Source: Trichomonas vaginalis G3
Taxonomy: Eukaryota; Parabasalia; Trichomonadida; Trichomonadidae
Length of the DNA stretch: 64,000 nt
NCBI RefSeq assembly: GCF_026262505.1
Contig: NC_067208.1
Location: 4,287,962-4,351,961, forward strand
Direction: 5' to 3'
A model generated the notes under the pieces. The model was given only the letters and a program-made list of their open reading frames with translations, was not told the DNA's origin and searched no databases. The position numbers and the translations under genes are program-made. Each line of letters begins with the position of its first letter. Position 1 is the first letter of the stretch. Below are positions 9,701-20,074 of the stretch, piece after piece.

Positions 9701-12700
9701 AATGGTTCTCCACAAACGAATTCATTCATCGAAGAAGCTCTTAAATTCGCAAACAATGTTTTCGATTTGCAGAATCCTTCTTTGACTGATTGCATCACTG
9801 CTGCAAACAAAGCAATAGTCGCATTCAAACTAATGGGAACTATTGATGTGAAAGAAGCTATAAACTTATGGTTCAAGTGTTTGAAAGCTATATCAAGCAT
9901 AAGAATCGTTCCTGGATCAATGACAAATGATAATTTCAAAATTTTGTCAAAATTAGGAAATTACATTGTTGTTGAAAACAACTTTGCAGAAGAGTTTGTC
10001 AACAAACACTATGAGATATTGATCAAAACTGATATAAACACATATGTTACAGATGCTCCTGTTGTTAGATACGCTTTGCATCGCGTGAATGAGATCCCTG
10101 TTGGTTCTGTTTCGAATGAAACTCTTTTGAAATTCACTTTGAGAGTTTTGGAATTCAATTTGCCAAATATAATACACTCAGTTCTAGAAATGATCAATAA
10201 GTTCAATATAAGAACTGATGAGATTTCCGAACAATTTGAATCAATCATCAGAAAAATTGGAAATTGTTACGAATACTTTTTGTATAATAATGTCAAAACG
10301 GTTATTTCTGACGATGGCAAAAGATTTTCTTATATGCTAGCTTATTGTTTGAGACAGATGCTCACTGAGAAATCATTGAACAAACTCTCAACAATCTTGA
10401 ATTCCGACAATTGGTTGGGAGCTGCAATAATGTTGAGTTGCAGAAGTTTCCCAATATCTCCAAGCCAAAAAATAAGGATGAAAGAAGAAAACGTCGAAGG
10501 AACAATCACAGCAATTGATCCTCTGAACATTTCAATAACAACGGAATCAAAAGCAAATTTGGTCGTTCCGTTAATTGATTTCACTTCACTTTTGCCATTA
10601 AAACCGGAATTTGACTTGATTTTGCCAGAACCACTGAAAGGAGCTGATCAAAACCTGATTAACTCATTGCTAAAGCATAAGAACTCTTATATAGCTTTAT
10701 CAGCGCTTTCGGAAATCCTTAAAAACAGTGATTGTGACTTCAAACAAGTTTATGATCAAATTAAAAATGTTGAATGTCACTTTTTGTCAGAAAGGCCCAC
10801 ATTTCACATTTTTGAAGAGATGACTACGATGATAAATAAACTTCCTGATACAGAAGGTCTCAGGAAAGAGTTAAATGGCAATACGACCATTTATTCATAT
10901 ATTTATGACGACACGATTTCTCTTTATCATTTTGAACCGAATGGCGATGCTTTCTTTGGTTTTTGCGAGAAAGACAATACATTGCCAAGTTCCGCTTTCC
11001 TTCTGAAGTTGACTGAGAAGAGTATAATATTTAACAACACTGTAATCATTGAACACGAAACAATCAAAGTTGTTAAAATAGGATATCTCAAAGAAACAAT
11101 GGAATTATACATTTCTACCGGCGGAGCTCCGAAATGGACAGGAATATTCATTCATCCAATGAATAATCCAATACCTGTAATCATTTCCAGACAAAAGATC
11201 ACGAAATTCGATCCATCTCCTTTAATTTGGTGTCCTTTGTTTGATAACTCAATGCAAATAGAAGGAAATATCCCTACACACGCTTCTATTTGCGAAGAAT
11301 TGATTCCAATTGATGAAATAAATGACTTCACTTTTAGTAAAAGTGACAGTACGATTATTTCATTAGTTCCTGCTTTATCTAAGTTTGTAAATCAATTCTA
11401 CATTGAGTTCCAGTTCAAAGGACCACAGCCGAAGATCTGTGTTGCATCTCCATTGCAAAAGAACATTTACACATTTGCCTATCAAATTCCAAGTGACAAT
11501 TCCGAAATTTGCGGATTGTTGATTGACAATGAAAGGCATTTAGCATGTGTAACATTGAATGGAGAACTGTTGCAAGACAGCGTAAGACCAATAGAAGATG
11601 ATGACGCGATAATTATGTTCCAAACAAGTGAATTACAGAGTTTCACGTTAAATTCTGGATCAATGCCATATTTGTTTGATCTTTCACAACAAATATTCGA
11701 ACCAAGCGTTGGAATAATGCTTGAGAAGTCACAGAACGCTGTTGTTTACCAATTACAGACTCCTGTGGACTTCGATGTATCTGACCAACATAATTTCGCA
11801 ACAGAAATGGTCGCTCCTTACATTGTTACTTCTGCAGAAGGTTCAAATGATTACGCAGAAAAACTCGGTTTCGGTTACGCCGATAGCCAAAACGTGACAG
11901 TTTATTTATCCGGAAAAATGAATTCCAGCTTAGCATCGGTAACTGTTCCATTCCAAAACGCAACAGGAATCATCGAAAGAATTTCACAAACACACAATAA
12001 TTTCCAGAGAAATTTGATGGATTACATGGCCGCAATTTCCAATTTACCTTACAATGAAGGTTGTTTGTGTCCTGAAAATGCAGAGAGATTCAAATGGATA
12101 ATATTATGTATTTGTTTAGACAAATGCAAACAAAAAATGTCAAATGAAGAAAAAATTGACTTTTTCATCAATTTGTTGACAAATACTTATTGTGAGAATT
12201 CCATTTATAAACCACACAACATTGATGATTTCTTTAATGACAAAGACTGTTTGACGGAATTATGTCAGACAGCAATGAAAACATTATTACTTGACCGATC
12301 TCTTTTCAAAGGATTTCCATTGTATACTCTTTATCCAAACACTTCTTCTGGATCAAGAATATCATTACACAATGCGAAAAGAGTTCTTTTTGTTTGTAAG
12401 AGCTGCATGTTGAAATCAAAGATTAAACTAACTGATAGACAAGGTTGTGGAATAACTATTGACAATGGTTCTAATCCTATTTACATTTTCGATGGAGACA
12501 CAATTAATTTTGAACAAGCAAATTCAGGAGACATCATCACAGCACATATCATTCCTTTGACAGGAAAATCAAATAGGAATGAGTTTAATTATGGTTTCTC
12601 TTTGTCTTTCATTCGTTTGTTCATCGAATATGTTAAAACACACAAAGAAAACAAAGAATGCATCAAAATACTTGATGATTACATTATTTATCCATTATGG

Positions 12701-14362
12701 AAATTAACAATGACAACAAATGTCAGAGTTTATATTAATTACATTGCTGATTGGCTGACAGTTATATTAGATAAAGAAATCTTTAGTGAAGAAATGCTTG
12801 TTAGATACAGAAAAGTCCTTAATATACAAAGAGTTATACAAGACCAACCAAGTGTTTTGACAGGAATTCTTTGTTTAATTTCTGTTTTCTTGTACAAAGG
12901 ACAAAGTTTACAATCATTCATTGAATGTGTCTTGGATATTGATAAATCGAAACAAACATTTGCTTCTTTGATATTCAGACAATTATCATTAGAACTCCTC
13001 AATCCATTTATCACGAAAGATTCTTTGTTATCAAATCTCCCGCAATCAGTTATATCAAGTATTGCAATTGATGCATTGAGTTTATCTTTACGTGATGGAG
13101 CAATGATTGTTAGAGCAAATCCAACGGAAACATCGAAGATTGCTACAATAAATAGCCCTGATGCATCAGGACTTGCTGTTATGAGAGTGTTGCCAACAAC
13201 AACAGCATCTGTTTCTCTAAAGAAATCTCCAATTGTTCCAGATTGCATCATTCCAGGTTCAGGAGGAACATTGAAGATCACTAAAGGTCATCAAGACCAA
13301 GTTCCATATGTTTTGCAGATCATTCCTGTTGGTAAAAAGATGCGAAGACATGCAGATGATGCAAGAAGAATTGCATTATTAGTTGACGAAATCAGAAAGA
13401 AATGGACCTCAGAAGATGAAGCATTGGCCGTGTTTTTGTCACAGATCTCATTCCAAATGAATTTCCCACTTCTTTTTGCAGGAATGAGTGATGACTTGAT
13501 CAGATTGTTCTTCCCAAGAGTATCAGTTACAGCTGCAAGATTCAGATGCTCTCTTTGTTTGGAATATCTTCGAGGAACAGAAAACTGTCCACAACTCGAT
13601 ATTTCATCACTTTCAAATCCATTACTTAAAGGTTTGTTTTCAGCATTGTTCCCACATCGACAACTATTAGTTGATCCTGCTAAATCATCCTCAATTCTTC
13701 CACCAACACTTCCTACCAGAAATGCACAGTTGTCTGACTTCTTCTCACAGTTATACGATGAATTGAGGAACTCTCCTCTCTCACGCATTTTTTCATTGGG
13801 AACAGATGTTGTTGGATCTCTCTCAGAACCACACAAGATATCAGATGTCTTATTGTCATTGAAGAACGACATGTTTGATGAAAATGGCTGTCCTTTGAAG
13901 ACATCTTTGTCACCGAAACAGATGGACGGATACCTCGGATTCGGTCTTTTCGGTGCCATCTGCATTGCATCAGGAAGATTGTTGCCATTCAACGTCAGTG
14001 ATGATGTCATTGAATCGATTGTTGGAGGCAATTATCAAGAAACACCACAGCATACAGCTATTCGATTAGGTGCTTCACGTATAGACAAAGCATGTGTTCG
14101 AATGTCTGTTGCACGAGAAGGACGCTCATACATGAAATACTTCAAATTGGCAGCAGCTACATTAGATTCAGAATTGGATGAACAATCGTATGGTGCATCA
14201 GTTATTTCATCACCAATTTTCGGACCATTGATCAGAACAGTTTGTGGTGGTAAGAAGATCAAATCAGTTTCTAAAGTATCAGAGTTTGTTTTCTTATTCA
14301 ACAGTGAAACAGGAGAATTAACAATTCCAGATGACGTTACATTGTTACAATCATTCCAATGA
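6767..14362 (+). CDS. giant HECTD4/ZZEF1-like protein with partial HECT-like end, 2531 aa
   Basis: One uninterrupted frame of 2531 residues. Around residues 250-460 a segment (VAAHCGFLYLLDEQIGLVKL and what follows) resembles the beta-propeller-like N-terminal part of giant E3-associated proteins. Around residues 735-835 a CUB-like domain is visible (ETPHPYHNNSDY, then EANCDWLQVFTD), as in ZZEF1/HECTD4-type proteins. Most of the rest is helical, probably scaffold. Near the end, MDGYLGFGLFGAICIASGRL resembles the early N-lobe of a HECT domain (FGRLLGxAIR-like). The protein stops soon after, so the C-lobe and catalytic cysteine are missing. If the similarity is right, it may act as a ubiquitin-pathway scaffold or be a truncated ligase. 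No membrane segments or introns are apparent. The frame is long enough to leave no doubt that it is a gene. The family assignment is tentative. Confidence 0.75.
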   Translation: MEGKGIFKLFGPGAIYGHNTLQNLVDLYMLNDPLNYNKDIPFISETAPRQIKGPDSLQLNDLIRTRAFFMDNIKIFFPDNEQRNKPEIIPEKNTNISIQIADSFLFPIINLATSANIEAAKTAITILSNYFRDHEWNGDNDISSLSEKLIQLLANTYSREDSTPEIHEETAKIWLELFHRKGRLDDIVLFLGSWINSKTRTIPNLGFIIESIKKEIIPSSFLREISNNKSKPFYSSILMNSTQNTPRNIKVAAHCGFLYLLDEQIGLVKLGTGINGTIYSSLEVENKSFTQKNPIGLAVNEKFVFVKCSNDPLTVCDPISLEIIGYVLFDGTFTQDITSNQLFVVNGSFTAKRDYLYISDGQSIFEYLIKDDRIEPTRIINLALHITLEPSTSLVCNGEIFLIVAQSADKYELSEFNLINGTLIQSQLQPDISSSNVAFDYETRALFFIGTGETSSYIICSTAITYLNKEPTNNASPMLTIFEILPALLISRQNNEFATKYTIKDMHSIYKVLDQCTQCKDGEQFITPIVQMIIIFLNEHPYCELPPPDLFQKIFNYISYDIKPFFIKAVFNQIRPPYNSQKVLFQIFETIDSKSIMKGIGMIEMISPELLVVLLQKTEILKEATSNLNHSSYAYIQRLIYSIMNGYFIENTFTTGMIIPLFVLLQPSNSHLFFSIMATLLPVLQFAMKDHLYFGALIPFLPSFIKKLHSFCPVKGLEEFARHHMSVCTDQPFSTQVTIDETPHPYHNNSDYVHTYEFKNAIEISIVFDQMTNTEANCDWLQVFTDRECIVPLTEKMSGRFNKWVSPITTHAKTISLKFHSDTSVNEWGYKATITQKIFSQKNYDSPDPRFDIYYSLCNIIIENMKNFKEMNNLDFKIDKFDKTDFDFDEDISDKIKELVGDEYIGYLYPLKIAMINHIHKYLKNEIKNKEMLLNIIRSPFAAINYTNEGFGNLANQLLFYIPPGISKQNRNFLADTINGSPQTNSFIEEALKFANNVFDLQNPSLTDCITAANKAIVAFKLMGTIDVKEAINLWFKCLKAISSIRIVPGSMTNDNFKILSKLGNYIVVENNFAEEFVNKHYEILIKTDINTYVTDAPVVRYALHRVNEIPVGSVSNETLLKFTLRVLEFNLPNIIHSVLEMINKFNIRTDEISEQFESIIRKIGNCYEYFLYNNVKTVISDDGKRFSYMLAYCLRQMLTEKSLNKLSTILNSDNWLGAAIMLSCRSFPISPSQKIRMKEENVEGTITAIDPLNISITTESKANLVVPLIDFTSLLPLKPEFDLILPEPLKGADQNLINSLLKHKNSYIALSALSEILKNSDCDFKQVYDQIKNVECHFLSERPTFHIFEEMTTMINKLPDTEGLRKELNGNTTIYSYIYDDTISLYHFEPNGDAFFGFCEKDNTLPSSAFLLKLTEKSIIFNNTVIIEHETIKVVKIGYLKETMELYISTGGAPKWTGIFIHPMNNPIPVIISRQKITKFDPSPLIWCPLFDNSMQIEGNIPTHASICEELIPIDEINDFTFSKSDSTIISLVPALSKFVNQFYIEFQFKGPQPKICVASPLQKNIYTFAYQIPSDNSEICGLLIDNERHLACVTLNGELLQDSVRPIEDDDAIIMFQTSELQSFTLNSGSMPYLFDLSQQIFEPSVGIMLEKSQNAVVYQLQTPVDFDVSDQHNFATEMVAPYIVTSAEGSNDYAEKLGFGYADSQNVTVYLSGKMNSSLASVTVPFQNATGIIERISQTHNNFQRNLMDYMAAISNLPYNEGCLCPENAERFKWIILCICLDKCKQKMSNEEKIDFFINLLTNTYCENSIYKPHNIDDFFNDKDCLTELCQTAMKTLLLDRSLFKGFPLYTLYPNTSSGSRISLHNAKRVLFVCKSCMLKSKIKLTDRQGCGITIDNGSNPIYIFDGDTINFEQANSGDIITAHIIPLTGKSNRNEFNYGFSLSFIRLFIEYVKTHKENKECIKILDDYIIYPLWKLTMTTNVRVYINYIADWLTVILDKEIFSEEMLVRYRKVLNIQRVIQDQPSVLTGILCLISVFLYKGQSLQSFIECVLDIDKSKQTFASLIFRQLSLELLNPFITKDSLLSNLPQSVISSIAIDALSLSLRDGAMIVRANPTETSKIATINSPDASGLAVMRVLPTTTASVSLKKSPIVPDCIIPGSGGTLKITKGHQDQVPYVLQIIPVGKKMRRHADDARRIALLVDEIRKKWTSEDEALAVFLSQISFQMNFPLLFAGMSDDLIRLFFPRVSVTAARFRCSLCLEYLRGTENCPQLDISSLSNPLLKGLFSALFPHRQLLVDPAKSSSILPPTLPTRNAQLSDFFSQLYDELRNSPLSRIFSLGTDVVGSLSEPHKISDVLLSLKNDMFDENGCPLKTSLSPKQMDGYLGFGLFGAICIASGRLLPFNVSDDVIESIVGGNYQETPQHTAIRLGASRIDKACVRMSVAREGRSYMKYFKLAAATLDSELDEQSYGASVISSPIFGPLIRTVCGGKKIKSVSKVSEFVFLFNSETGELTIPDDVTLLQSFQ

Positions 14363-14673
14363 TTATATTTTTTTATCATTTTTAGAAAATAAATAATTCT
14401 TGTTTTGTTTTTTAAAATATTATTCGATTTTATTTGTTCAACCAGTAAATTTTTACTCATTCCTATTCGCGCGCGTAGCATTGATGCCGAAATCACATTT
14501 GATATAATAATTATTTTATGAAAACTCATTAAAAATCGAATGTTTATTGCATCCTGCTGCATTATATCAATTTATTTAACTCCTAAATCTATAAAACTCA
14601 AATAAGATAATACCCATCAATTCAAATTTCCATACCTTTATCAATTCAAATTTTTTTGGGGTCTTGTATGTTG
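14363..14673. other. intergenic region after the giant gene
   Basis: AT-rich 3' flank containing the short sequence GCGCGCG near 14468. I see no gene. Confidence 0.5.
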
Positions 14674-15917
14674 TAAACAGAAATTCATCAAAAGTGACAC
14701 ATCAGAAAAGCTAAAATATTGAATTTTTGGAACTTTTGATAGAGCACGTTTTTAAATATTAATTAAAGTAAATGTATATTTTGTAAAGATTCTTTTTAAT
14801 AAAAAAATAGAATTTTGAAGAAGAACACAAAATCTTCTGAAAAATAATATCACATAAACTCATATTATTTTCTAATATATAACTATTTTATATAAAAATC
14901 AAATTCAATGATCTTAAAAGCGAAGGATAAACCTCAAAATTTACGAATATAATGAGTGGGAATATAATGCTTATCTATCATAAAACCATATGAAATATCA
15001 ATTTTTGCTTTACGCCTAATTTTGACGACAATTAGCAAAAAATGTTAAATGTTAACACTCAGTCCATTTGAATATGAAAAATAAAATTGACTTTGATTAA
15101 ATGTTTTTATTTATCATGCAATTCTTCTTGCGACCAAAGATTTGAATAAAAGTTCAAAAAATAAGATAGCTTAAAAAATAATATACGGTAGTGTTTACTA
15201 ATAGATGAATAGTATATAAATTCTATTAAAATGGATTTGATCCAAAAAAATATATAAAATTTGATCATAAATAAAATCGTTTTAAATTACTTCTTCATTT
15301 AAATTATAACAATTATTTTTGGTTTTATATTTTTTTGGATCAAATCCATTTTAATAAAATTTATATACTATTCATCTATTAGTAAACACTACCGTATATT
15401 ATTTTTTAAGCTATCTTATTTTTTGAACTTTTATTCAAATCTTTGGTCGCAAGAAGAATTGCATGATAAATAAAAACATTTAATCAAAGTCAATTTTATT
15501 TTTCATATTCAAATGGACTGAGTGTTAACATTTAACATTTTTTGCTAATTGTCGTCAAAAATTAGGCGTAAAGCAAAAATTGATATTTCATATGGTTTTA
15601 TGATAGATAAGCATTATATTCCCACTCATTATATTCGTAAATTTTGAGGTTTATCCTTCGCTTTTAAGATCATTGAATTTGATTTTTATATAAAATAGTT
15701 ATATATTAGAAAATAATATGAGTTTATGTGATATTATTTTTCAGAAGATTTCATTCTATATGCCTATGAAAAGTACTCTCAAAACTAACTTTTTCCTAAT
15801 TATAATTAAATCTAGAATATTGTATTATGCTTAGTATTATTTCATTTTTCTCATTCAATTTAGAATTTACAAATGTCAAAAAATTGAGAGCTGTCACTTT
15901 TGATGAATTTCTGTTTA
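14674..15917. mobile_element. foldback element with about 430-bp inverted arms inside 26-bp inverted ends
   Basis: The outer ends, TAAACAGAAATTCATCAAAA plus GTGACA at 14674-14699, are perfectly inverted at 15892-15917. Inside, 14830-15260 is almost perfectly inverted at 15323-15751, leaving a 62-nt spacer. The arms differ by only a few bases, so they are recent or kept alike by conversion. No coding frame exists. Each outer end carries TGTCACTTTT facing outward, as in the element at 295-1074, and the right one points at the ankyrin gene 91 bp away. A transcript across it would form a hairpin of more than 400 bp. No target-site duplication is obvious. Confidence 0.75.
15893..15901 (+). promoter_or_regulatory. 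Inr-like TCACTTTT in the foldback element's right end
   Basis: GTCACTTTTG fits the initiator pattern and faces the ankyrin gene at 16008. This gives a leader of about 113 nt, long for a trichomonad, so another start point nearer the ATG is possible. Confidence 0.35.
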
Positions 15918-16007
15918 TTACATGTATGAATTGGCATAAATAGAAATATTTATAAATATCAAAAAGTTGTGAAGATAAATTTTTGACTAATAATTGAGGA
16001 TTTTTGA

Positions 16008-17705
16008 ATGCACCATAGTTTCAGTCAAAAAAACTTTATTTTTCTTCAAATGGATATACCTAAGGAAGCAAGCATGTATGATGAGGCAATGAGCTTTTGC
16101 AAAACATATCATGATCCTTTCAGCGCATTATACAAATTAAATACATCAGATGAGGCAGAAATTGACAAAATTTTCCAAGAAATCAAAATCAATGTTATAG
16201 AAACAAACATCTGCACACCTTCGAATATTTTATATATTATTTCCGAAATAATATGTTTCAGATGCCAATATTTTAAGTCATATTGGATTCTATTCAAAAA
16301 AATCTATGACCAATATCAACCAGGAAATTTGCGTATTAATTATCATCCTTTCAGGTACCTTATGTTCAAAGAATACGGAATTCCATGTATTGAGGAAATA
16401 ATTGAAGAATGTAAAGATCTTACCATGGATGTTTTTGAAAAAAATACAATTAGTAGAGCAATTATGGAAAATGACTTACAAACATTTATGAAAATCACTG
16501 AACAAGATGATTTTGATGTAAATCAGGAGTTGCGTAGCATTATCTATTGGCAGCATATGACTTTACTTGAATTTTGCTGCTATCACGGATCTGTTGATTG
16601 CTTTAAGTTGTTAATAAGTAAATTCGACTTAGAATTCACATGGAAATGCTTTGGTTATTCACTTTTGAGTGGAAAACCAGATATCGTCAATGAATGCTTG
16701 AAATATACACTTCCCAACATTCGATTTAAAGGTGATCATAATATGAGATGTGCAATTTTCTCTCATAACATTGATTTTGTTTCATTTCTAATGAATGAAT
16801 ACAATATGCACGTAAATTTATGTGCTTGTGCAGAATACAACAATATTCAAGCATTTTTAGCATACTTAGACCAAACAAAAAATATCGATGAATGCTTTGT
16901 TGAATCACCTGGTTTTAATTTGATTCCTCTTTGTGAATATCTCTTATCGAAAGGTGCAGATATCAATGCAAAAAATAAATTAGGACAGACATGTCTTTTC
17001 ATTGCAGCCAGTTATGGTAATGCACAGCTTATAGAATTTTTAATCTCTCATGGAGCTGATGTCAATGCAAGGGATGATTTTATGAATACTCCACTTTTCG
17101 AAGCAGCAAATTCAAAAAACAAAGAAGCAATAGAATGTTTCCTTGCTCATGGATTTGATGTAAATGCAATAAATTCCTTAGGTGATAATCCTCTGTTTTA
17201 TTTATTTGATTTTAATAACCCAGAAAATACAGACGAAATTGCAGAAATTTTCATTTCCCATGGAATAGATTTCAATTTAAAGAATAAAGATGGAATGAAC
17301 GCCTTTCATAAAGCAGCACAATATTCCAACAAAAATACACTCGAGTTACTTATATCACATGGTGTTGATATTTTATCAAAGAGTAATGATTGGAAAACCG
17401 CACTTCATTACGCTGCAGTTACCAATAATAGAGATACATATGAATTTCTAATATCACATGGTATTGATGTCAATGCAAAAGATAATGACGGAAATACAGC
17501 CATTCATTATGTTATACTTGAAGATCAGGGAGGCCCTTATCCTCCGGAAACAAGTCAAAGAACATCAAAAACATTCCAATATTTGATTTCTCATGGAGCA
17601 GATATCAACGCAAAAAACAATCAAGGAAAAACAGCTCTTCAGTTGGCCAGAGATCAAAACGATGCATTTATGGAAGATATTCTTAAATCACTTGGTGCTG
17701 AGTAA
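16008..17705 (+). CDS. ankyrin-repeat protein, 565 aa
   Basis: Intact frame. The N-terminal 280 residues are helical and degenerate, as in the DUF3447-containing ankyrin family expanded in trichomonads. From about residue 300 there are about seven ankyrin repeats of 33 residues with the usual TxLxxAxxxG core and ISHGADxNAK ends, for example NKLGQTCLFIAASYGNAQLI. It finishes at SLGAE. Such proteins mediate protein contacts. The partner is unknown. The first ATG is at 16008; a second at 16050 (MDIPKEASMYDE) also looks like a natural start. It sits directly beside the foldback element, whose outward Inr-like end may supply its promoter. Confidence 0.9.
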   Translation: MHHSFSQKNFIFLQMDIPKEASMYDEAMSFCKTYHDPFSALYKLNTSDEAEIDKIFQEIKINVIETNICTPSNILYIISEIICFRCQYFKSYWILFKKIYDQYQPGNLRINYHPFRYLMFKEYGIPCIEEIIEECKDLTMDVFEKNTISRAIMENDLQTFMKITEQDDFDVNQELRSIIYWQHMTLLEFCCYHGSVDCFKLLISKFDLEFTWKCFGYSLLSGKPDIVNECLKYTLPNIRFKGDHNMRCAIFSHNIDFVSFLMNEYNMHVNLCACAEYNNIQAFLAYLDQTKNIDECFVESPGFNLIPLCEYLLSKGADINAKNKLGQTCLFIAASYGNAQLIEFLISHGADVNARDDFMNTPLFEAANSKNKEAIECFLAHGFDVNAINSLGDNPLFYLFDFNNPENTDEIAEIFISHGIDFNLKNKDGMNAFHKAAQYSNKNTLELLISHGVDILSKSNDWKTALHYAAVTNNRDTYEFLISHGIDVNAKDNDGNTAIHYVILEDQGGPYPPETSQRTSKTFQYLISHGADINAKNNQGKTALQLARDQNDAFMEDILKSLGAE

Positions 17706-18546
17706 AGAGTTAAACATTTATTCTAAAAATATTTTTTTCCAAGAGGAAAAATTGAGGAATAAATCAATTTCTGCTATGAGTTTTCTGTTGAAATGAATTT
17801 TTTTATTTTAGACTCACTGGAATTGTAAGGAATCAAGTAAGTCATTTGATGAATCTACCGATTTCAATAAATTCTTTTTGTGTTATATGTGAAGAAAATA
17901 TATCTTCGACATGGATATGGATATTTCTCTTTAAAACCGGTATAAGAGTTTGTTGATCTTAAACCGGCATTTAGAATTGGGTGAACAATCATATGTTGCA
18001 TCAGTTATTTCATCACCAATTTTCGGACCATTGATCAGAACATGCTATAAGAGAAGTAATAGCAAATCTACTGAAATAATAGAAAGTTAAGCTTTGTTAA
18101 TTAATTAGCTTTCCACTAAAAATAAATCAAGTCATTCTTGATAGGGTTGATAGTTTTGTGTTTAGTCACAACATGCTCTAATAATGAAATCTCATATTGA
18201 TTCTCTTTTTATAATACTGATTAAGTTTTTGCATGCATTTTGAGAAGTTTTATTTGTGTTTTGATATCATAATCAACTTTTTCGATTTTTCGAGTAGAAT
18301 CTAATATCCATTTAGACGTTACTGTTGAAATATTATTAACATAACTTATAATATCAACCAAATCTTGCATTTCAATAGAGGACATTTTTTTGTACTGTAA
18401 AAGACAATTGATTACATTTTACGGGCGTGGACTTGTTAACCCCGAACCCCCTAATTCATAAAAACTCGACGTCTAATGGAAAGTAATTAATATTCATCAC
18501 AAACACCCTTTTTTATTACCCTATTTGAATTTTAAATTAATTTCGA
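17706..18546. other. intergenic region with a gene fragment
   Basis: Apart from the 72-bp fragment at 17971-18042, I see no gene or clear repeat. A C-rich patch near 18440-18450 is unusual for this DNA. Confidence 0.45.
17971..18042 (+). pseudogene. 72-bp fragment of the giant gene's 3' end
   Basis: This stretch matches 14167-14239 (the region encoding SELDEQSYGASVISSPIFGP) with a few changes, and similarity ends abruptly on both sides. It is a dead remnant, either of a second copy of the giant gene or of a local duplication separated by the foldback element and the ankyrin gene. Confidence 0.85.
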
Positions 18547-19446
18547 GTGCATCCATATCTATTTTCTTTTTACATTCATTATTCATGGATTGATTTTTAT
18601 TCTGGAGGCTACAAAACAAGTGATGGAGGTGCAATCAGTGGAAATATCTCTGTATCCGGATGTATATTCCAAAATCTGGAATCTCATGCGATCAACTGCA
18701 CAAAGGAAAAATCATTTGTACTTATTGAGTCATCTTTATTCCATCACATATCTTCAAACTCCAAAATGGGTGGATCTTTTCTAATGAATTTTCCATACGG
18801 AAATACTGTTTTAAACAAAATTTGTATTTATAAATCAGCTTCCACAAATTCTGGAAATGCTTTTTATATTACGAATTCTGCAACTCAAAGTTATTTAATT
18901 TCGATAACTAAATGCGATGAAAAAACTTCGGTGATTGGAACTATAGCATCTTATAATGGGATGCCAACTTATTCTAATACCAATGTTTCTTATTGCTCCT
19001 CACTACATAGTGGTTATGATTTTCGAACCCCTCAGAAAATCGATATATTAAAATTCGGAAATTTTATTGAAAATGAAAGTCCATCTCAACTTGAATTTTA
19101 TTACAATACCGGAAATGTAAAAGTTACCCTATGCAATTATGTACAAAATAATAATCAAGGAAGTATAATGACATATTCTGGCTCATACTCATCTTTAACT
19201 GTTAGTGATTCTGTTTTTATATTGAATCCAGATCATAATACTGTATCAGTGACTTCGCTAATTAATTGTAACATCAATGGAATAATCTATAATGATCAAA
19301 CTAATATTGGAAGTAATGACGTAACTTACAATGAAATTCCTAATAGATGTTACAATCATTTCAAGATTGATCAACAAAAGAAACCCTCATGTGCTTGTAG
19401 AAAAAAGTTTTCTCCAAATTCATTATTGACAATTATATTTTCTTGA
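18541..19446 (+). pseudogene. 5'-truncated beta-helix (Pmp-like) surface protein fragment
   Basis: The frame opens right after a stop at 18538-18540 and has no ATG until about 75 codons in, so the start is missing or frame-shifted. From about 18600 it reads as a right-handed beta-helix of pectate-lyase-like repeats rich in Gly, Asn and Ser (TSDGGAISGNISVSGCIF, SSLTVSDSVFILNP). These resemble the polymorphic-membrane-protein-like (Pmp) family of trichomonad surface proteins. The end (KPSCACRKKFSPNSLLTIIFS) is short, and it lacks the clear transmembrane helix and cytoplasmic tail normally seen. It is most likely a gene fragment. The partial second copy begins at 48440. Confidence 0.6.
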
Positions 19447-20074
19447 TATTCATAAATAAGGAAATCTATATCACCAAAATTTCTTTAATTGCTTGGATTC
19501 AAAATCCATGAATTCACAATACGGTTAGAATTGCTGAGTATGTATATCTATGTCGATGTTGTGCTGTTTGTGTGAGTTTTTGTTATATTTTGGGTATATT
19601 GACGGAATCAATTCTCTTGATGTTTTCTCATGATATTGAGTCTTTCGAATCTCTGATACAATATGAATGTTTTCTCATGATATTGAGTCTTTTGAATCTC
19701 TGATACCATCTGAACGTTTTATCTGAAGAAAATCTGAGTTCAACTTATTCTTTCTGCATCACCTATGAGATTTATTATTAAGCTTTATTTTTGATTTGAA
19801 GCATTATGCTGGGCATTAATGTTCATCGATTTACCTATTGGGTTTGCATGTGAGTGTTGAGTTACTATTCGAGAGATAGTTTTTGCAAACTATTGTTTTC
19901 ATAGAATTTCTGAATGTGTTGATGTTTTCTCTATCACTTAGAGATATTGCAGAGCTAGAAATTAATACATAGATAGGTTGAAATGAAATTTTTGATTAAA
20001 AATGTTGATTGCATATGTATAGGAGAGTATAATTGCGATCATAACGATGTCAAAAATATCAAAAAAAATTTTTT
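19447..20074. other. intergenic region with a 47-bp tandem repeat
   Basis: A unit beginning TGTTTTCTCATGATATTGAG occurs at 19621 and again at 19668 (period 47). The rest is AT-rich and shows no gene. Confidence 0.7.

Noticed and set aside
12739-14031. Long minus-strand frames (180 and 246 codons) opposite the giant gene
   Set aside because: They shadow the codon pattern of the plus-strand gene and show no recognisable domain or promoter.
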